Source of the DNA: Dasypus novemcinctus
Lineage: Eukaryota > Chordata > Mammalia > Cingulata > Dasypodidae
Assembly (NCBI RefSeq): GCF_030445035.2
Contig: NC_080694.1
Span: 68,897,147-68,961,146, forward strand
DNA length: 64,000 bases
Reading direction: 5' to 3'
The notes under the pieces were generated by a model. The model saw nothing but the letters and a program-made list of their open reading frames with translations, had not been told where the DNA came from and did no database searches. This document shows, in pieces, positions 10,665 through 22,834 of the stretch. Made by a program: the position numbers and the translations under genes. The first letter of the stretch is position 1, and each line of letters starts with the position of its first letter.

Positions 10665-11335
10665 CTCCACTGAGCGATGCGGTGAGCAGGCGATTTCGGA
10701 GACAGCTGATGGACCCTGCGAGCTGGGCGGCTGAAGCCTAAGGACTTTGAAAGACAGTCACACGAATAAAAGAGAGACGGGGAGTCGTTCCCAGGCGGCT
10801 GTGCTGGGCGTGGAGCAGCCCCGCGCCCGGATTTTCGGTTGCACACCTGAGCGCTGAGCGCCCCAGGTACACAGGTGCGGCCACTCGGCTCCGGGCAGAG
10901 CGGTGTGGGGACTGCCGGGTCTCGCCGGGGCCTCCGCTGTCGTCCTCTGTGAACGTCCAATGCGTTCTTTCCTAAGAAAGGGAAGGGGCAGACCTAAGCA
11001 GCGAAGGAAAACTGCGGTGACAGACCTGGGGAGCAGGCCAGCGGTGCACGCCCCCGGGAGGCGAGGCCTGCGGATCCTGCTGGAGAAGAAGAGCGCTTGG
11101 TCACTGCCGTCTGGCCCAGAAGTGTCTGTCCCTCTGGGAGGGATACCCTTTGCTTGTATGAGATTCAGAGGCTTCGCCTTCACTTGGTGAAATTACGACG
11201 AGGGCTGTGAGTTGGCCCTTGGTGGGTGGACACTCGCAGAGAAGGGGACACGGCCAAGGAGGCAGCTGGGTTCTGATGCCCAGGGAGAGACACGCCGTTG
11301 GCCTGAGAGTTTGCAGCTGGCCTTGGGGAGCGAGT
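10665..11335. other. GC-rich single-copy stretch
   Basis: The stretch is CpG-rich with overlapping open frames on both strands and no recognisable protein. I see no splice signals or conserved motifs that support a gene. Confidence 0.45.
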
Positions 11336-11600
11336 GGAGCAGCTGAGCCCCGAGAGAGAGGAACCTTACCCCAGCCTCCAGCTGAGCTGGGAAGACGCTG
11401 GGACCACGGAGCCTGGCGGGAAAGAGGAAGGCTGGGCCCTAGCACCGCCAGCAGTCATCTTGCTCCAACACGTGGCAGCAGAGGGAAGTAATTATGCTTT
11501 ACAGCCTTGTGACTGTAAGCCTCTACCCCAAATCATTACCCTTTAAAAAAGCCAACAGAGTTCTGGTGCTTTGCATGCATACCTTTGGCTGACTAATACA
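11336..11600 (+). mobile_element. MaLR-like LTR, 3' part (fossil)
   Basis: It matches the right half of the LTR at 58748-59290: the shared TCATCTTGCTCCAACAC part, the part before the end, and the terminal GGCTGACTAATACA typical of MaLR LTRs. Only the 3' part is recognisable. It is an old, broken copy. Confidence 0.75.
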
Positions 11601-12130
11601 AGCAGTCACTTGCCTTGCTTATTATTTCCTTCCCATTTCTTATAAACGTTCTATGTACATCTGATCTCTCTGGAAGCTTCCAAAGATCGTGGTGCCCCTG
11701 ATCTTACTTTATCAACAGAGAGTGACAGGATGTTTTCATGATTATGGTAAATGAAGCAGTGATTTTTTCCTAATTAGTTGCACGTTTCCCTGCCCCACCC
11801 CCCCACCCCATATATAAATTCAGTTTCCAAATCTTCTTTGAACAGGGACAGTCCTTTGTCATCTTACGAATTCTCTCCTTGAATTAATAAACTTTCACAC
11901 ATCTCTAAGATCTGTTTGTCTAAAAATTTTGCTTTGATGTAAGACTAAAAGTAATGTAGTTTCCCAAATCCCTGGATATACTGAAGCTCTTTTGTGCCTT
12001 TCAGCCTAATGTTTCACAAGAAATCCATGCTCTAGGCCTGGTGGCTTCCCGAGCACCACCCTCTTCTAGTGATGTCATTTTTGTGTCCTCTATATGTCCT
12101 AAGAATTTTTTGCTTCACTTCTTCTTATTT
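11601..12130. other. No gene found
   Basis: The stretch is AT-rich and mostly unassigned. A TATATAAAT near 11811 followed by AATAAA near 11886 is LTR-like in spacing, but I cannot assign a family. Confidence 0.35.
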
Positions 12131-12790
12131 TTTATATCAAGCTTTTCTTTATGTTTAAAGAAGCTTTAGATTACATAAATGTTACATCAAAAATATAGGG
12201 AATTCCCATTTCCCCTACCTCTCCCCCTTCCACACTTTTCTCCACTAACAACATCTTTCGATAGTGTGGTACATTTGTTACAATTGATGAACGCATACTG
12301 AAGCATTGCCATGAACCATGGTCTATAGTTTATATTATAGTTTACACTCTGTCCTGCACAGTTTTATAGGTTTTAATAGAATGTATAATAGTCTGTATTT
12401 GTCATTGTAATAACATGCAGAACAATTCCAGTGTCCCCAAAATGCCCCATGTTACATCTCTTCTTCCCTTTCCCTCCCCTCAGAACCTCTGGTGACCACT
12501 GTCTTCAAATCAATGTTACAAGTTCTTCCATTACTAAAATAATAATACGTCTACTTTGGTCCATGGTTACATTCCCCCCTTATATTTGTTCTTTCCTCCA
12601 TCTTGAGGATTTGGGGATGGTGATGCCCACTCTCCTTCTGATAGAGAGGGGGCTTAGATTACATGGGCAGAGGGATGGAACTGTCTTCGTTGTTGCAGAT
12701 AGTCTCTTTTTTGGGATGGGTCTTCCATCATCATTCTTTTGTTAGTTGTTGGGGATCAGTCCAAAGAACTGGGGAGTAGGTGTTGGCTGC
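12131..12790 (-). mobile_element. L1 3' UTR end, minus strand
   Basis: It is the reverse complement of the older L1 3' UTR type seen at 7480-8270: the polypyrimidine tract, then the tagattacataaatgttaca part and the ctctccttctgatagagagg part. It is diverged from the young copies and 5'-truncated near 12790. Confidence 0.75.
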
Positions 12791-13902
12791 AGCTCTGCTG
12801 ATACTCAGAGCTCAATCAACATATGACAGTGGAAGATTTCAGTCTCTAGGATGTATATTTAATAAGAATAGTGCTAACTATAGGTTCAAATAAAAGGGCA
12901 TAAGAACTGTGTGGGAAAATTATGAATGAGTCTAACTCTGCTACACTGGGGAGATGGATTATCAAATAGTCCAAGATAAGGCCCACCAGTGCAGTGCCAA
13001 TTTCCTGGGCTTGTCTGCCTGGCCTATAGTGTCCAGATGTCTCTACTGCCCTCATTTCTTTTTATATCCCTGGTTTTATGTGTCTGGTTTTAGGGAGCAC
13101 TGGATGTGCTTAAGGAGGGTGCTGTCTTGAATTATTAGTGCCAGTTTCTACTTCTCCACATAAAGGCAGTTGTATCCTTTAATTCTGTATTTTAGCACAG
13201 TAGGCTCTGTTCCCTCACCAGACTACCTGATTACTAGTCAACTTCAGAGAGGAAATGGCAAAACCCAAACAGAAAGCTCCCCCAAACCAAAAATCCACAT
13301 CAGGGAGAGAGAAAGAAAGGAGAATGTGGATGGTTGTAGAGAAAGGACAACAGCTGGGACTGTAAGTGCTTCCACCAATACTGAGGGTCAGTGCAGGTTG
13401 CATTACACCAGTCCCTAGTGAAGATGAAAAAACAGCCAAGACACAATCTTAGTGTTCTCATCTGTAGAATGAGGATAATAATAGCATTTGCTGCATAGCT
13501 CTGTTGTGAGGAATCAATTAAACAATGCACAAGATGTGCTCAGCCATGCCATCACCCTAATCCATACATTTTTATTATTATCATTATTATAATTAATCTT
13601 GCATTTTTTTTTTGGGTGGAGGAGACATATTGTGACCAAGTTTCCTATTGCACATAAAGAGTTACCTGCTAAAAGGAAAATAAATAGTTCACATTAGTGG
13701 TCAGCTTTATGAGTAATGAGTGATGGAAAACAATCCAAACAACACACCAGCTGAAAATATGCTAGCTATTCCACCACAGAGAGGAGACTTTGTAACTTAA
13801 GCCCCAGGTGAATTAAAACCCAAAATAAAACAAACAAACAAAGAGCTAAGAGAAGAAAATGTCAGAGAATACGCTATGATCTGGGGGTGAGAAATACTTC
13901 TT
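12791..13902. other. No gene; one MIR-like remnant
   Basis: I see no gene. The part at about 13440-13550 (tcatctgtagaatgaggat, then gttgtgaggaatcaatta) is a MIR SINE remnant on the plus strand. The remainder is apparently single-copy. Confidence 0.5.
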
Positions 13903-13918
13903 AAGAAAGAAATACCCC

Positions 13919-16413
13919 AGACTGATAATGTAAACCATAATGTAAAACATAGGATAACTAAGAATGTAAAAAACTGTGTATCCTAAAGTATGCACTACAA
14001 TGTAAGCACAGATGTCACCTTGTTAGAAAGCTATTGTCTTAGACGCTGTACATCACGTTAAGTAAATATAATGTGAATAGGGTGTAAGGGTATCGCTGTG
14101 GAAGGGAAAAGGTTTTGTGGTGGATGTATGGGAGTGCTGTATATTATATATATGCATTGCTGTGGTCTGGGGCTCCTGTGAAGAGAAGCTCAGTGATTAG
14201 GGGGAAAAAAAAAAAAGAAAAAGATAGGATGTAGAATTTTTTCCATTCAACATGTATTCTTTTTTTTTTTTTTTTTTAAAGATTTATTATTTTTATTTAT
14301 TTAATTCCCCTCCCCTCCCCCGGTTGTCTGTTTTCTGTGTCTTTTTGCTGCGTCTTATTTCTTTGTCCGCTTCTGTTGTCGTCAGCAGCACGGGAAGTGT
14401 GGGCGGCACCATTCCTCGGCAGGCTGCTCCCTCCTTCGCGCTGGGCGGCTCTCCTTATGGGTGCACGCCGCGTGGGGCTCCCCTACGCGTGGGGCTCCCC
14501 TACGCGGGGGACACCCTTGCGTGGCAGGGCACTCCTTACGCGCATCAGCACTGCGCATGGGCCAGCTCCACACGGGTCAAGGAAGCCCGGGGCTTGAACT
14601 GCGGACCTCCCATGTGGTAGACGGACCCCCTAACCACTGGGCCAAAGTCCGTTTCCCTCAACACGTATTCTTTATCTAACCTTTAAACCCATCGCTATAT
14701 GCCATTCCCTAGTAAGGGACACTGACATTATATTGGGCTTCAAATTTCAGGGAGTTCTGGATCACAGAGTGTTTCAACAATGGCAATGGAGGGATACTGG
14801 CATAGGATACCATTGACAGGTGATATATGGCTGACAGGGAGCTGTACAGAATATATGTCCAGGGTGCATGGTGATGTTTGGATATACTCATAGTGGCAAC
14901 AATTGAAGACCGCAGCGGGGGGGGGGGGGGGGGGTACTGGGTTCCTGGCCAGTGGTGTCTGTCGTGGTCCCTAGGGGAGCGGCGACAGTCTCCCAGGTGC
15001 AGCGGCGGGGACTGGGAAGGAGTGAGGGTTCAACAGGGAGCCCCTGACGCTAATGACTATGCTTGTGAGCTGATAAGCCTAAAATAAGAACAAGGCCTAG
15101 AGCAGCATTGTGCCTGGGAATTTCCTCCTGTCAGCCTTCATGATACTCAAATGTGGCCAGTCTCGAAGCCAAACTCAGCATGTAAATGCAATGCCTTCCC
15201 CCCAGCGTGGGACACGACACCCGGGGATGAGCCTCCCTGGGACCGAGGGACCACTATCAACTACCAACTGATGATGCAACTGGAAAATGACCTTATATGG
15301 AAGGTTCAATGCGGATCAGCAGAGTATCCCTGTCTACATAAAATGACATGACTTTAAAATGCTCTTTGACCTAATGTAAGGGGGAAATGGAAGGGAGAAA
15401 TGAGTTTATATGGCTGCGAGTCTCTAAAAAAGAGTCTGGAGGCTGGCAGAAGGATTGCCCTTATGCACAACTGAGCAGAGTCTGAGAGACAGATAAAGCA
15501 GATACTACAACCCCCAGGTATTGGTTCCTTTGAGGGCTAAAGAGACCCATGGGAGTTATGGTCATGGCTGATGGGGTTAACTACTAGGTCAGAGGGCCCC
15601 TCTTTGGAAATGGTGTTTATGTGTGATGAATCTGGACTCAGATGGGATCTCTCTTCATAAGACTTTCATACTAATGTGCTGGAGGTGCAGTTAGTGTTGG
15701 AGTTTAAGATATATTTAGGGGATTTGAATCTCTGGACTGACAATGTGATAGCCAGGTCCTGAGCCTCAACAGACTCCAGCACCTACAATCTGATTTATTG
15801 GACTCACCACACTCAGCTAAGATGGAGTTGAAGAAGGACAACCACCACACCATGGAGCCTAGAGTGATTACAACTGAAAGTGGGAGGATTGCATCCAGCA
15901 TCCATGTGGAATCTGAGCCTCCTCTTGACATAGAGGTGCAATGGACACAACCAATCCAATGTCCACATAGAAGAGGTGGCATTGGATTGGGAAGGGTCGA
16001 CAGGGTGGCTGATGGGTATGGGGAAATGCAGGAGGGGATGAGAGGTGGAGGCGTCTTTGGGACATGGAGCTGCCCTGGATGGTGCTTCAGGGGCAATCAC
16101 CGGACGTTGTAAATCCTCACAGGACCCACTGGATGGAATGGGGGAGAGTATGGGCCATGATGTGGACCACTGACCATGAGGTGCAGAGGTGCCCAGAGAT
16201 GTACTTACCAAATGCAATGGATGTGTCATGATGATGGGAACGAGTGTTGCTGAGGGGGTGGGGGAGAGGTGGGGTGGGGGTGGTGGGGTTGAATGGGACC
16301 TCATATATATTTTTTTATGTAATATTATTACAAAGTCAATTAAAAAAACAAAAAAAAAAAAACAAAAAAAACTATTAAACAACCGGTTGGTCAAAGAAAA
16401 AAAAAAAAAAAAA
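13919..16413 (+). mobile_element. L1 3' UTR insertion carrying a SINE
   Basis: The young L1 3' UTR begins here at the position equivalent to 1688 and runs to the G-rich tract and A-rich tail near 16250-16410. The flanks AAGAAAGAAATACCCC (13903-13918) and AAGAAAGACATACCCC (16414-16429) form a target-site duplication with one mismatch. A DAS SINE lies inside at 14262-14658. The 66-codon (15151-15351) and 104-codon (15798-16112) frames are open. Confidence 0.92.
14262..14658 (-). mobile_element. DAS-type tRNA-derived SINE
   Basis: Read on the minus strand, it has a tRNA-like head (CCCAGTGGTTAGGG, then GGTTC-type B box near 14600), a long GC-rich body with CGCGTAGGGGAGCCC repeats, and an A-rich tail. 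Near-identical flanks, CAACATGTATTCTT (from 14248) and CAACACGTATTCTT (from 14659), mark its target-site duplication. It is inserted in the L1 tail and so is younger than it. Confidence 0.93.
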
Positions 16414-16429
16414 AAGAAAGACATACCCC

Positions 16430-17588
16430 CTTCCCAAACTATAAACCGTAAGAAGAGAAAATGAATATACGGTATACGTCACCGCTGAGACCAGCTCAGC
16501 AATAGGTTTGCGCTAAGGGAAGGCGACGCAAAACCGAAGAAATGGAAGAACAGAAATAAAGACAAGGGAGAAATTAAAGATGGGGCCAGGGGGCTCATCA
16601 GCTTCTGGAACTGAGAGCCTCGACCCTAGTTTCCACACCGTATTTATTAGAAATTAGAAAGCAGTAGTTCTCTATGTTTAGTTTCAAGCGGCTTGTTATA
16701 AAGCTGCAGCCCCTGCAAGGCCAGGCAGCAGGCCACACGAAGCTCCAACGCCTCACGCGCGGACAGTTTTCATGCTGACCAGCGTGCCGTCTAGTCAAGG
16801 CCAGGTGTTCCTAAGCCCACACTTCTTTCTGCGTTATGGAAACGTTTCACCTGCAAGCCCGGTTCCCACACTCAAATTCAAGCTATTTTCCCACACGTCA
16901 CAATTAAGGGTTTCTGTTCTGTAAGGGTATCACAGACAAAGTGAGCAGAAAGACCTTGTTGGCAGAAGATAATGGCAGTACAATAAACTGCCATAGGACT
17001 AACGCTTAGAATATGTGAGGAATAAATCAACACAAAAAAGGGAAACTTTGAAAAAGAGGAAGGATAGCTAGTTCACTGAAAGGGAAACTCGAATAATTAA
17101 CAACCAGAAGAAGAGTTATTCAGTGCGCCAGTAATTCGAGGAATGAAAACGTAAGCAGCATGGCATTGCACCATCAGGTTCGCAAAATAAGAAAATCAGA
17201 TAATGTCAAGTTTTGTGAGGATGCAGAGAAACAAGAATCCTCGCGGCCTGCATCCGTCCTGGAGCGCAATCTAGATGTGAAAATAGGCTTTTACACTTTC
17301 CTCAGTGAACTCTGTACACCCCATCCCGGAGAGGTGAAAGGTGACTCCGCTTTTCTTCGTAGCTCCGCGCCACGGCCCCTTCTCCGTGCGTGGGTGACAC
17401 GGGTTCCTTGCCTCTCACACCCGGTGAGAAGGCGAGCGTGGGGTCGGGCAGGCGAGGCTGAGCGCCGGGCAGGGTTTCCCTGAGGTGCTGGGGCGAGGAG
17501 GGGAGCCAGGGAGGAGGGCGCCGGAGCGGCTGTGAAAGTCCTTGGTGTGCTCTTAGGGAGAATACGGCAAAGTGCAGGGCTCGCGGTT
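16430..17588. other. Single-copy flank of tRNA-Leu
   Basis: I see no gene with recognisable domains. The part from about 17330 to the tRNA is GC- and CpG-rich. The open frame at 17160-17483 has no known motif and no support beyond its length. Confidence 0.45.
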
Positions 17589-17669
17589 GGTAGCGTGGCC
17601 GAGCGGTCTAAGGCGCTGGATTAAGGCTCCAGTCTCTTCGGGGCGTGGGTTCGAATCCCACCGCTGCCA
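17589..17669 (+). tRNA. tRNA-Leu (AAG)
   Basis: The 81-base sequence starts GGTAGCGTGGCCGAGCGG and has the anticodon loop TTAAGGC (AAG). It carries a long class II variable arm, the T arm GGTTCGAATCC, and ends CGCTGCC plus A. As I recall the common mammalian gene, this variable arm has one G fewer, which does not disturb the stems. The promoter boxes are intact and a TTTT terminator follows. Confidence 0.97.
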
Positions 17670-17679
17670 GCGAGAAGTG

Positions 17680-17683
17680 TTTT
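17680..17683 (+). terminator. Pol III terminator of tRNA-Leu
   Basis: Four T lie ten bases past the tRNA-Leu end. Confidence 0.8.
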
Positions 17684-18303
17684 CTTTCTCAGTCCTGTTG
17701 TGCTGTCCTGAGTTCAGACAGCCTCCAAGGTCGTCCAGGATGACCTCGTGCCATCCCGTATGTGTTTTTAGGAGACTTTTCTCATGCCCATCACATGGCT
17801 ACCCGGACAGTGGCCAGCAGAAAACAGGTCTTCAGGTAGGTCATTCCTCCTAATACATCCTAGTACATACGTAATACACTCTGGTAAGTGCATGTTCTAG
17901 TACACGGGCCCAGTCCTGGTGCTGTGGGTCCAGCGCCGACAACGCAGGCCCTTAAGCCGCGCTGTGGAGGCCTTTACGCCTTTTCCTAAAGGCAGGGACG
18001 GCGGCCTCCTGGGGCCCACCGAGGCTGGATACGAAGCCCTCCCAACGGCGCTGGAGGAGTAACTCGCCCTACGACCCCCGGACCCTCAGGTGCTGCTTCC
18101 AACCCAGCAGGGGGCCGGGAGGAGCCCCTGCCCCTCGGCCAGCGCCCTCAGCCTGCTGGGCCTCTGAGCCTTCCACGGCTGTGGCCTCCCGGGGGCCTTA
18201 AGGCGTCAGGGAGGGATTGATCAAATTAGATGGAGGAAGGCCAGGGACCCCCAGAACCCAAGAGCCCATGCCCTCCTGAGTTGACTCTGGATCTTTAGAA
18301 ACT
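17684..18303. other. GC-rich single-copy stretch
   Basis: No gene or repeat is recognised. The G+C content is high around 17930-18200. Confidence 0.4.
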
Positions 18304-18784
18304 TGTTTTAGTTTAGTTGCTGAAGGCCGCCAAGGCCATGTACCAGGAACGGCTGGCTTCTGCAATGGGCGTTGGTTAACTTAGAAGCTTAGTTCCAAGG
18401 CTGGCCAAGTGTCCACATGGAGGCATTATCAGGAGACGGTTCTCCCAGAGCTGCAGCTGTGGTGATCAGGCACAGGGGGCTGCCTCCTGCTGCCTTCCCC
18501 GCCCCCTCCTGCAGCTCATCTCCTTGCCCTCCTGGCTTTCTCGGCCAGTTTCCCTGGGCTCCTCTGTCTCTGCACCTTCTTCCTCTGCATATTTATCCCA
18601 CTTACAAAGGACTCCAGCAAGAGGCTCAAGACCCACGCTGGGCTATGCCTTACTGGAGTAATCTAATCAAATGGCCTTAAATAAACATGATCTAATCAAA
18701 GGTTCACAATAGGGTAATCCAACAGGAATGGATCAATTTAAGAACCTGATTCTCTGGGGTCCATGAAAGACTCAAACTACCACA
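18304..18784 (-). mobile_element. ERVL/MaLR-like LTR (fossil)
   Basis: The left boundary TGTTTTAGTTTAG and the right boundary CTCAAACTACCACA look like the two ends of an ERVL or MaLR-type LTR read on the minus strand. The inner text with taatctaatcaaa words is common to such LTRs in mammals. It is an old solo LTR. The family name is from memory and not exact. Confidence 0.5.
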
Positions 18785-21700
18785 CCCACCAAGGCAGCTG
18801 GCTCAGATACCCAAACAAGCCCCTAGTTTATTACCTTTGACCCAGTGCCCTAACCCACCTGGATGACACAGACAAACTCTTGTGCAATCAACAGAAGTCA
18901 AGTCAGCTTCCTTTTTTTTTTTTTTTTACTTACACCAGTAAAAAGAATTTACTGGGAAATGGGGGAAAGAACAGAGCTTGCTGAGAGGTGGGAGAGAAAG
19001 ATGGGAATACATACCAAGATCTGGTGCCAGCTCCTCTAGCCAGAGTGAGCACCAACTTCCTGCTTATGATTATAAAAATTGTTCGTCATCCATAGAACCC
19101 CAAAGTTACTTCTGTTTTGGCTTCCCTTGCTGCAACAAAACTTTAGTGTCCTGAATAAAATGCTGTGGTCTGCAAACTGGACTCCAATTTGCCTTTCACA
19201 ATATGGAGGGCCCCTTTCCTTATGGAACTTAGAAATCTAGTGGGGTTCAAGCATTAGGTAAATTGCCCAAACTAATCTCAACTAAAAAAGAGCTGAGTGA
19301 TCTTTGAATAATGTTTCAGATCTACTGTTACATCCTTTGCTTTACTTTCTTTAGAAAATAGGTTTCCAGTCTGCTGTGGGGGCTCAACAGCTTTCACTTT
19401 ATCCTCCCTTCAATCCATGCATTCCCACTTCTGGAGGTGCCTGGCATGGAGCAAGCTGCCACGTGGTGGTCCCTCAAGGGAAACGGGACTGGGAAAGAAA
19501 GGACCTCTTCAGCAAATGACACTTTATTACTTACACAGCGCAAATGTTCCAAGAAGCAGGGGATTAGGGCCATCAGGGCAGGTCCACCCCGTTTCTGGGT
19601 TTAAGGTCTAAGCAGTCCTTTTCTTAAGACCTAACATCTGCCAGGGGCTGCGGAATGGAAATACTGAAACATCTGCGGGTGTGTGACTGCCTTGCCCAGC
19701 ACCTGTGCCACCAATTCTTGAGCCTTTTAAGGATTCTTTTGTAAAATAGGAATGGTCCATTACTTTCTCCCTGTAAGCTAGAATTTGGCTTTCTAGGGTT
19801 TAACGTCATTGCTACTTACCCACTTTTCAGCTTCCAGAATTTTGTTGTAGTGGCCGCCTGCCATTTTTCCTATGCTTGTGAGGTTATTTTTATTTTTGAA
19901 AAAAAAAATCTCTTTAGTGGTTTGGCAAGGGAGAATCAGGTAAATGTATTCTACCTACAATTATTACCAAGAAGTATCTTAGCCTGGCTTTAACTGAGGA
20001 AATGTTTACCTTCACTTCTTACGGAGGTAAAGTGAAAGCAATCTCATAAGAGCAATATCCATAATGAAATTTTTCTGTCTTTGCATTTAGAATGTAGTTA
20101 TGTTTAAAAAATAGTGAGCTTCATTTGGTGATTTTTCTAAGTAAATAATAAGGTCAATAGTCCTGGTTTGGGTAGCTCCTCAGATTTAGAACTACAAGTA
20201 TCTTAGGGTTTCAAGAAGGCTGTAAACATGTTTTATCACTCAACTATCCATTTGATTGCTGAATTCCTTTAACATTATGTCTACCCAACAGTTGGTCAAC
20301 TACTGTGAAGACAGTGTGCGATACAGTGCAAAGAAATGAGACCTGGATTTGAAGCTGGGCTCTGCTACTTATGGTGAGGTCTTATCCCACTTGAATTTGT
20401 TTCACCAACGTTTCTTAGGGCTGGTGTGAAGATTAAATGAAGCATACCATGAACAGTGGAAATACCCTCCAGTCAATACCATGTTTACCCATTTCTTCTA
20501 TATATACCTTTGAACACCTTCAGGAAAAGAAAACTTACTGCTTTACGGCAAAGCCTATCTCAATTTAGGATCACTTTTTAGTGTACAGAGATGTCTTTCT
20601 GTCGTTTCTACCCATGGTTGTAGTTCTGCACCCTGGGGTAAATGCAGAATAAGATTAATCCATTGCTCACGAGGTAGTCCTTTAAAAACTTCAAGACAAT
20701 TCGAAACCTTTTCTTCCACCAGTAAAATATCTGAAATTTGTTCAATGCTCCCTCACTATATTCATTTTAAATGCTCAGGAGACATCAAAAGATTCCTACA
20801 GGTCAAGCTAGTAATTTGGGGTTTCTTAATGCAAGGCTGAGAGTCAACTGGGAGTTTGTGAAGCAGGTGAGCATCAGGATTGTAGTAGTAGTATAGGAAG
20901 ATAATGGGCATGTTGAGGTGGATTGGTGAGGGTGGAATCTAGAAATAATCCTCAATTTGTGTTATATCAGAAGTTTCTCAACTCTCACAATGGTATGCCA
21001 TACTCGCCACTTCTACCAGCTAGGTGTTTTCTGAAGAACATGACTCCCCCACCAACACCTCAAAGTATCAACATGCCAGGAGGGCCAGAATTTAACCTGA
21101 AATTGTCAGCTTCTCAGATCCTGCTAAAAGATTGGGAGACATGATATCAAAGGACACATGGTTCTAGTTAGGCTGAGGACTTGGGAGTCCAAAATCCATG
21201 AGCACATACAGTCTGTGGCAGAAATCAGTGATCTGCACATGCGTTTTCCAAAAGCATGTGCAATACTTTGATTAACACAAGCTCAGATTCCCCAGCAGAG
21301 CATGGCTACTTTTGGTTATCAAGTGTTAACTACCCTTACACATGAGTGATCCACTGTGAACTCGTCAGACATACTCTAAGCTCTGTCCTCAAGTCATCGT
21401 GCCTCATCTGAAGCTGCATACCTAGTTTAGTGCCCTTTAGAAACAGTTTCACAGCCATTCCTAAATGTTTTCATCAGATACTATTTAAGAAATGGCCATA
21501 TAAACAAATGCCCTAATTTTCTGTAGAAATTGAATCTAAGGAACGATATTTTAATTGCTGTTTAATATATCTTGTGACTACTTCTAGAGTTTAGGACTAG
21601 AAAATTGAGTCTCTTGGACTCCTGTCCTTCATTATCAGATGTTAACCATTTCCCAAAATGCTTTCTGTGAATCAATACTCCAAGATGCTCCCCAAGACAG

Positions 21701-22489
21701 GGTTCTGTGGCCAAAAACTTTTGGGAAGCAATGCTTTTTATAGTTCCCACAAGATTCAGAATGGATATTAGCATATTTATAAGCCTGGAAAAGTCTCTCA
21801 GGGGGTAGAATCAACCAACCAACCTACCCCATGTAGTCAGAATTTCCCAAACTTACCATTTTCAAGAAACACTAATAAAACATGTTTGAAAATTCTAGGT
21901 AACCTATTATCTCTTTTTACCAGCCAGGGAACTCAGAGCCAAACTTAATGATTATTGTTAAGATGATACATTTTGCATCCTCTTCCAGTGTTCTCAATTT
22001 TAACAGCATTACTGTGTGTGGGAATTTATTTTAATTCTGTCTACGAGGACCTGATGAGGTGGTAACTTGTGGAAGGGAACAGATGGAAATAGGGAAGCAC
22101 GCATCAATTGTGCCATGCAAATTGACATGGCAAATACTTAAGATTTAAAAAAGTTTTGGTGTATTTGTAACTTTAAATGAGGGCAGGCCTCCTGCTCCTT
22201 TCATATGTAAACTGCTAGATGAACAGCCTACAGCTGACTTTACTTATCTGTAATTTAAAAATCGGCCCTCCCTCTGCCTTCCTTTGCCCCTGCACCTCAG
22301 AAATTCTGATCCCAAATGGACTAGTACCATCCAGGCTTTCAGCAAATTTTTAAAAATGTTAAAAATGACTGATGCTTATTAATTAAAGTGTTTTGTGCTC
22401 AACTGAGGTACAGCCTCACATACCTCAAAAGATGTGATGCAGGCATATGGACATTGCCCAGGTATGTTCGAGCATTTGGGGGGCCTTAG
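18785..22489. other. Intergenic, mostly unassigned
   Basis: I find no gene in these 3.7 kb. The open frames are short and resemble nothing known. There are weak traces of old repeats: a MIR-like part near 20330-20450 and a hAT-like part near 21600-21740. The right end may include the 3' flank or 3' UTR of the minus-strand zinc-finger gene, but I could not fix its poly(A) site. Confidence 0.45.
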
Positions 22490-22640
22490 CATAGAATATA
22501 CTAGTAATGCGATCCTGGGCCAGTTTCTTAATCTTCTTATGCCTCAATTTCCTCATCTCATAGGGATGTTGTATGCATTAAATAAGTTAAAATGTGTAAA
22601 GCCTTCAGAAGAGTGTCAGGCAAAAAGCAAGCCTCGGTAA
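22490..22640 (+). mobile_element. MIR SINE remnant
   Basis: It has the MIR core text around gccagtttcttaatcttctt, then cctcaatttcctcatct and a following aaataagtta part. It is ancient and diverged. Confidence 0.75.
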
Positions 22641-22834
22641 GAATTTATTATTGTTATTGGGTGATAGACAAAGCCTTAGAAGTGAATGTGCTCACTGAAC
22701 AAATAAATATTGACTACAAAGGTCAAGGCAAAGCCTGTGGGGTCAGGGAAACGGGACGAACCAATCTAGGATACTCAGAAGGATCAGTCTAAGAGGTAGA
22801 AAACCTGGGAAAGTTCTGGTAAACACCAGAAATA

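Noticed and set aside
10520-11183. Long overlapping minus-strand frames of 146 and 141 codons
   Set aside because: One crosses an L1 tip insertion, and both follow from high GC content. No motif or splice context supports a gene.
15813-16424. 203-codon frame on the minus strand
   Set aside because: It is antisense to an L1 3' UTR and its start lies in the complement of the poly(A) tail.
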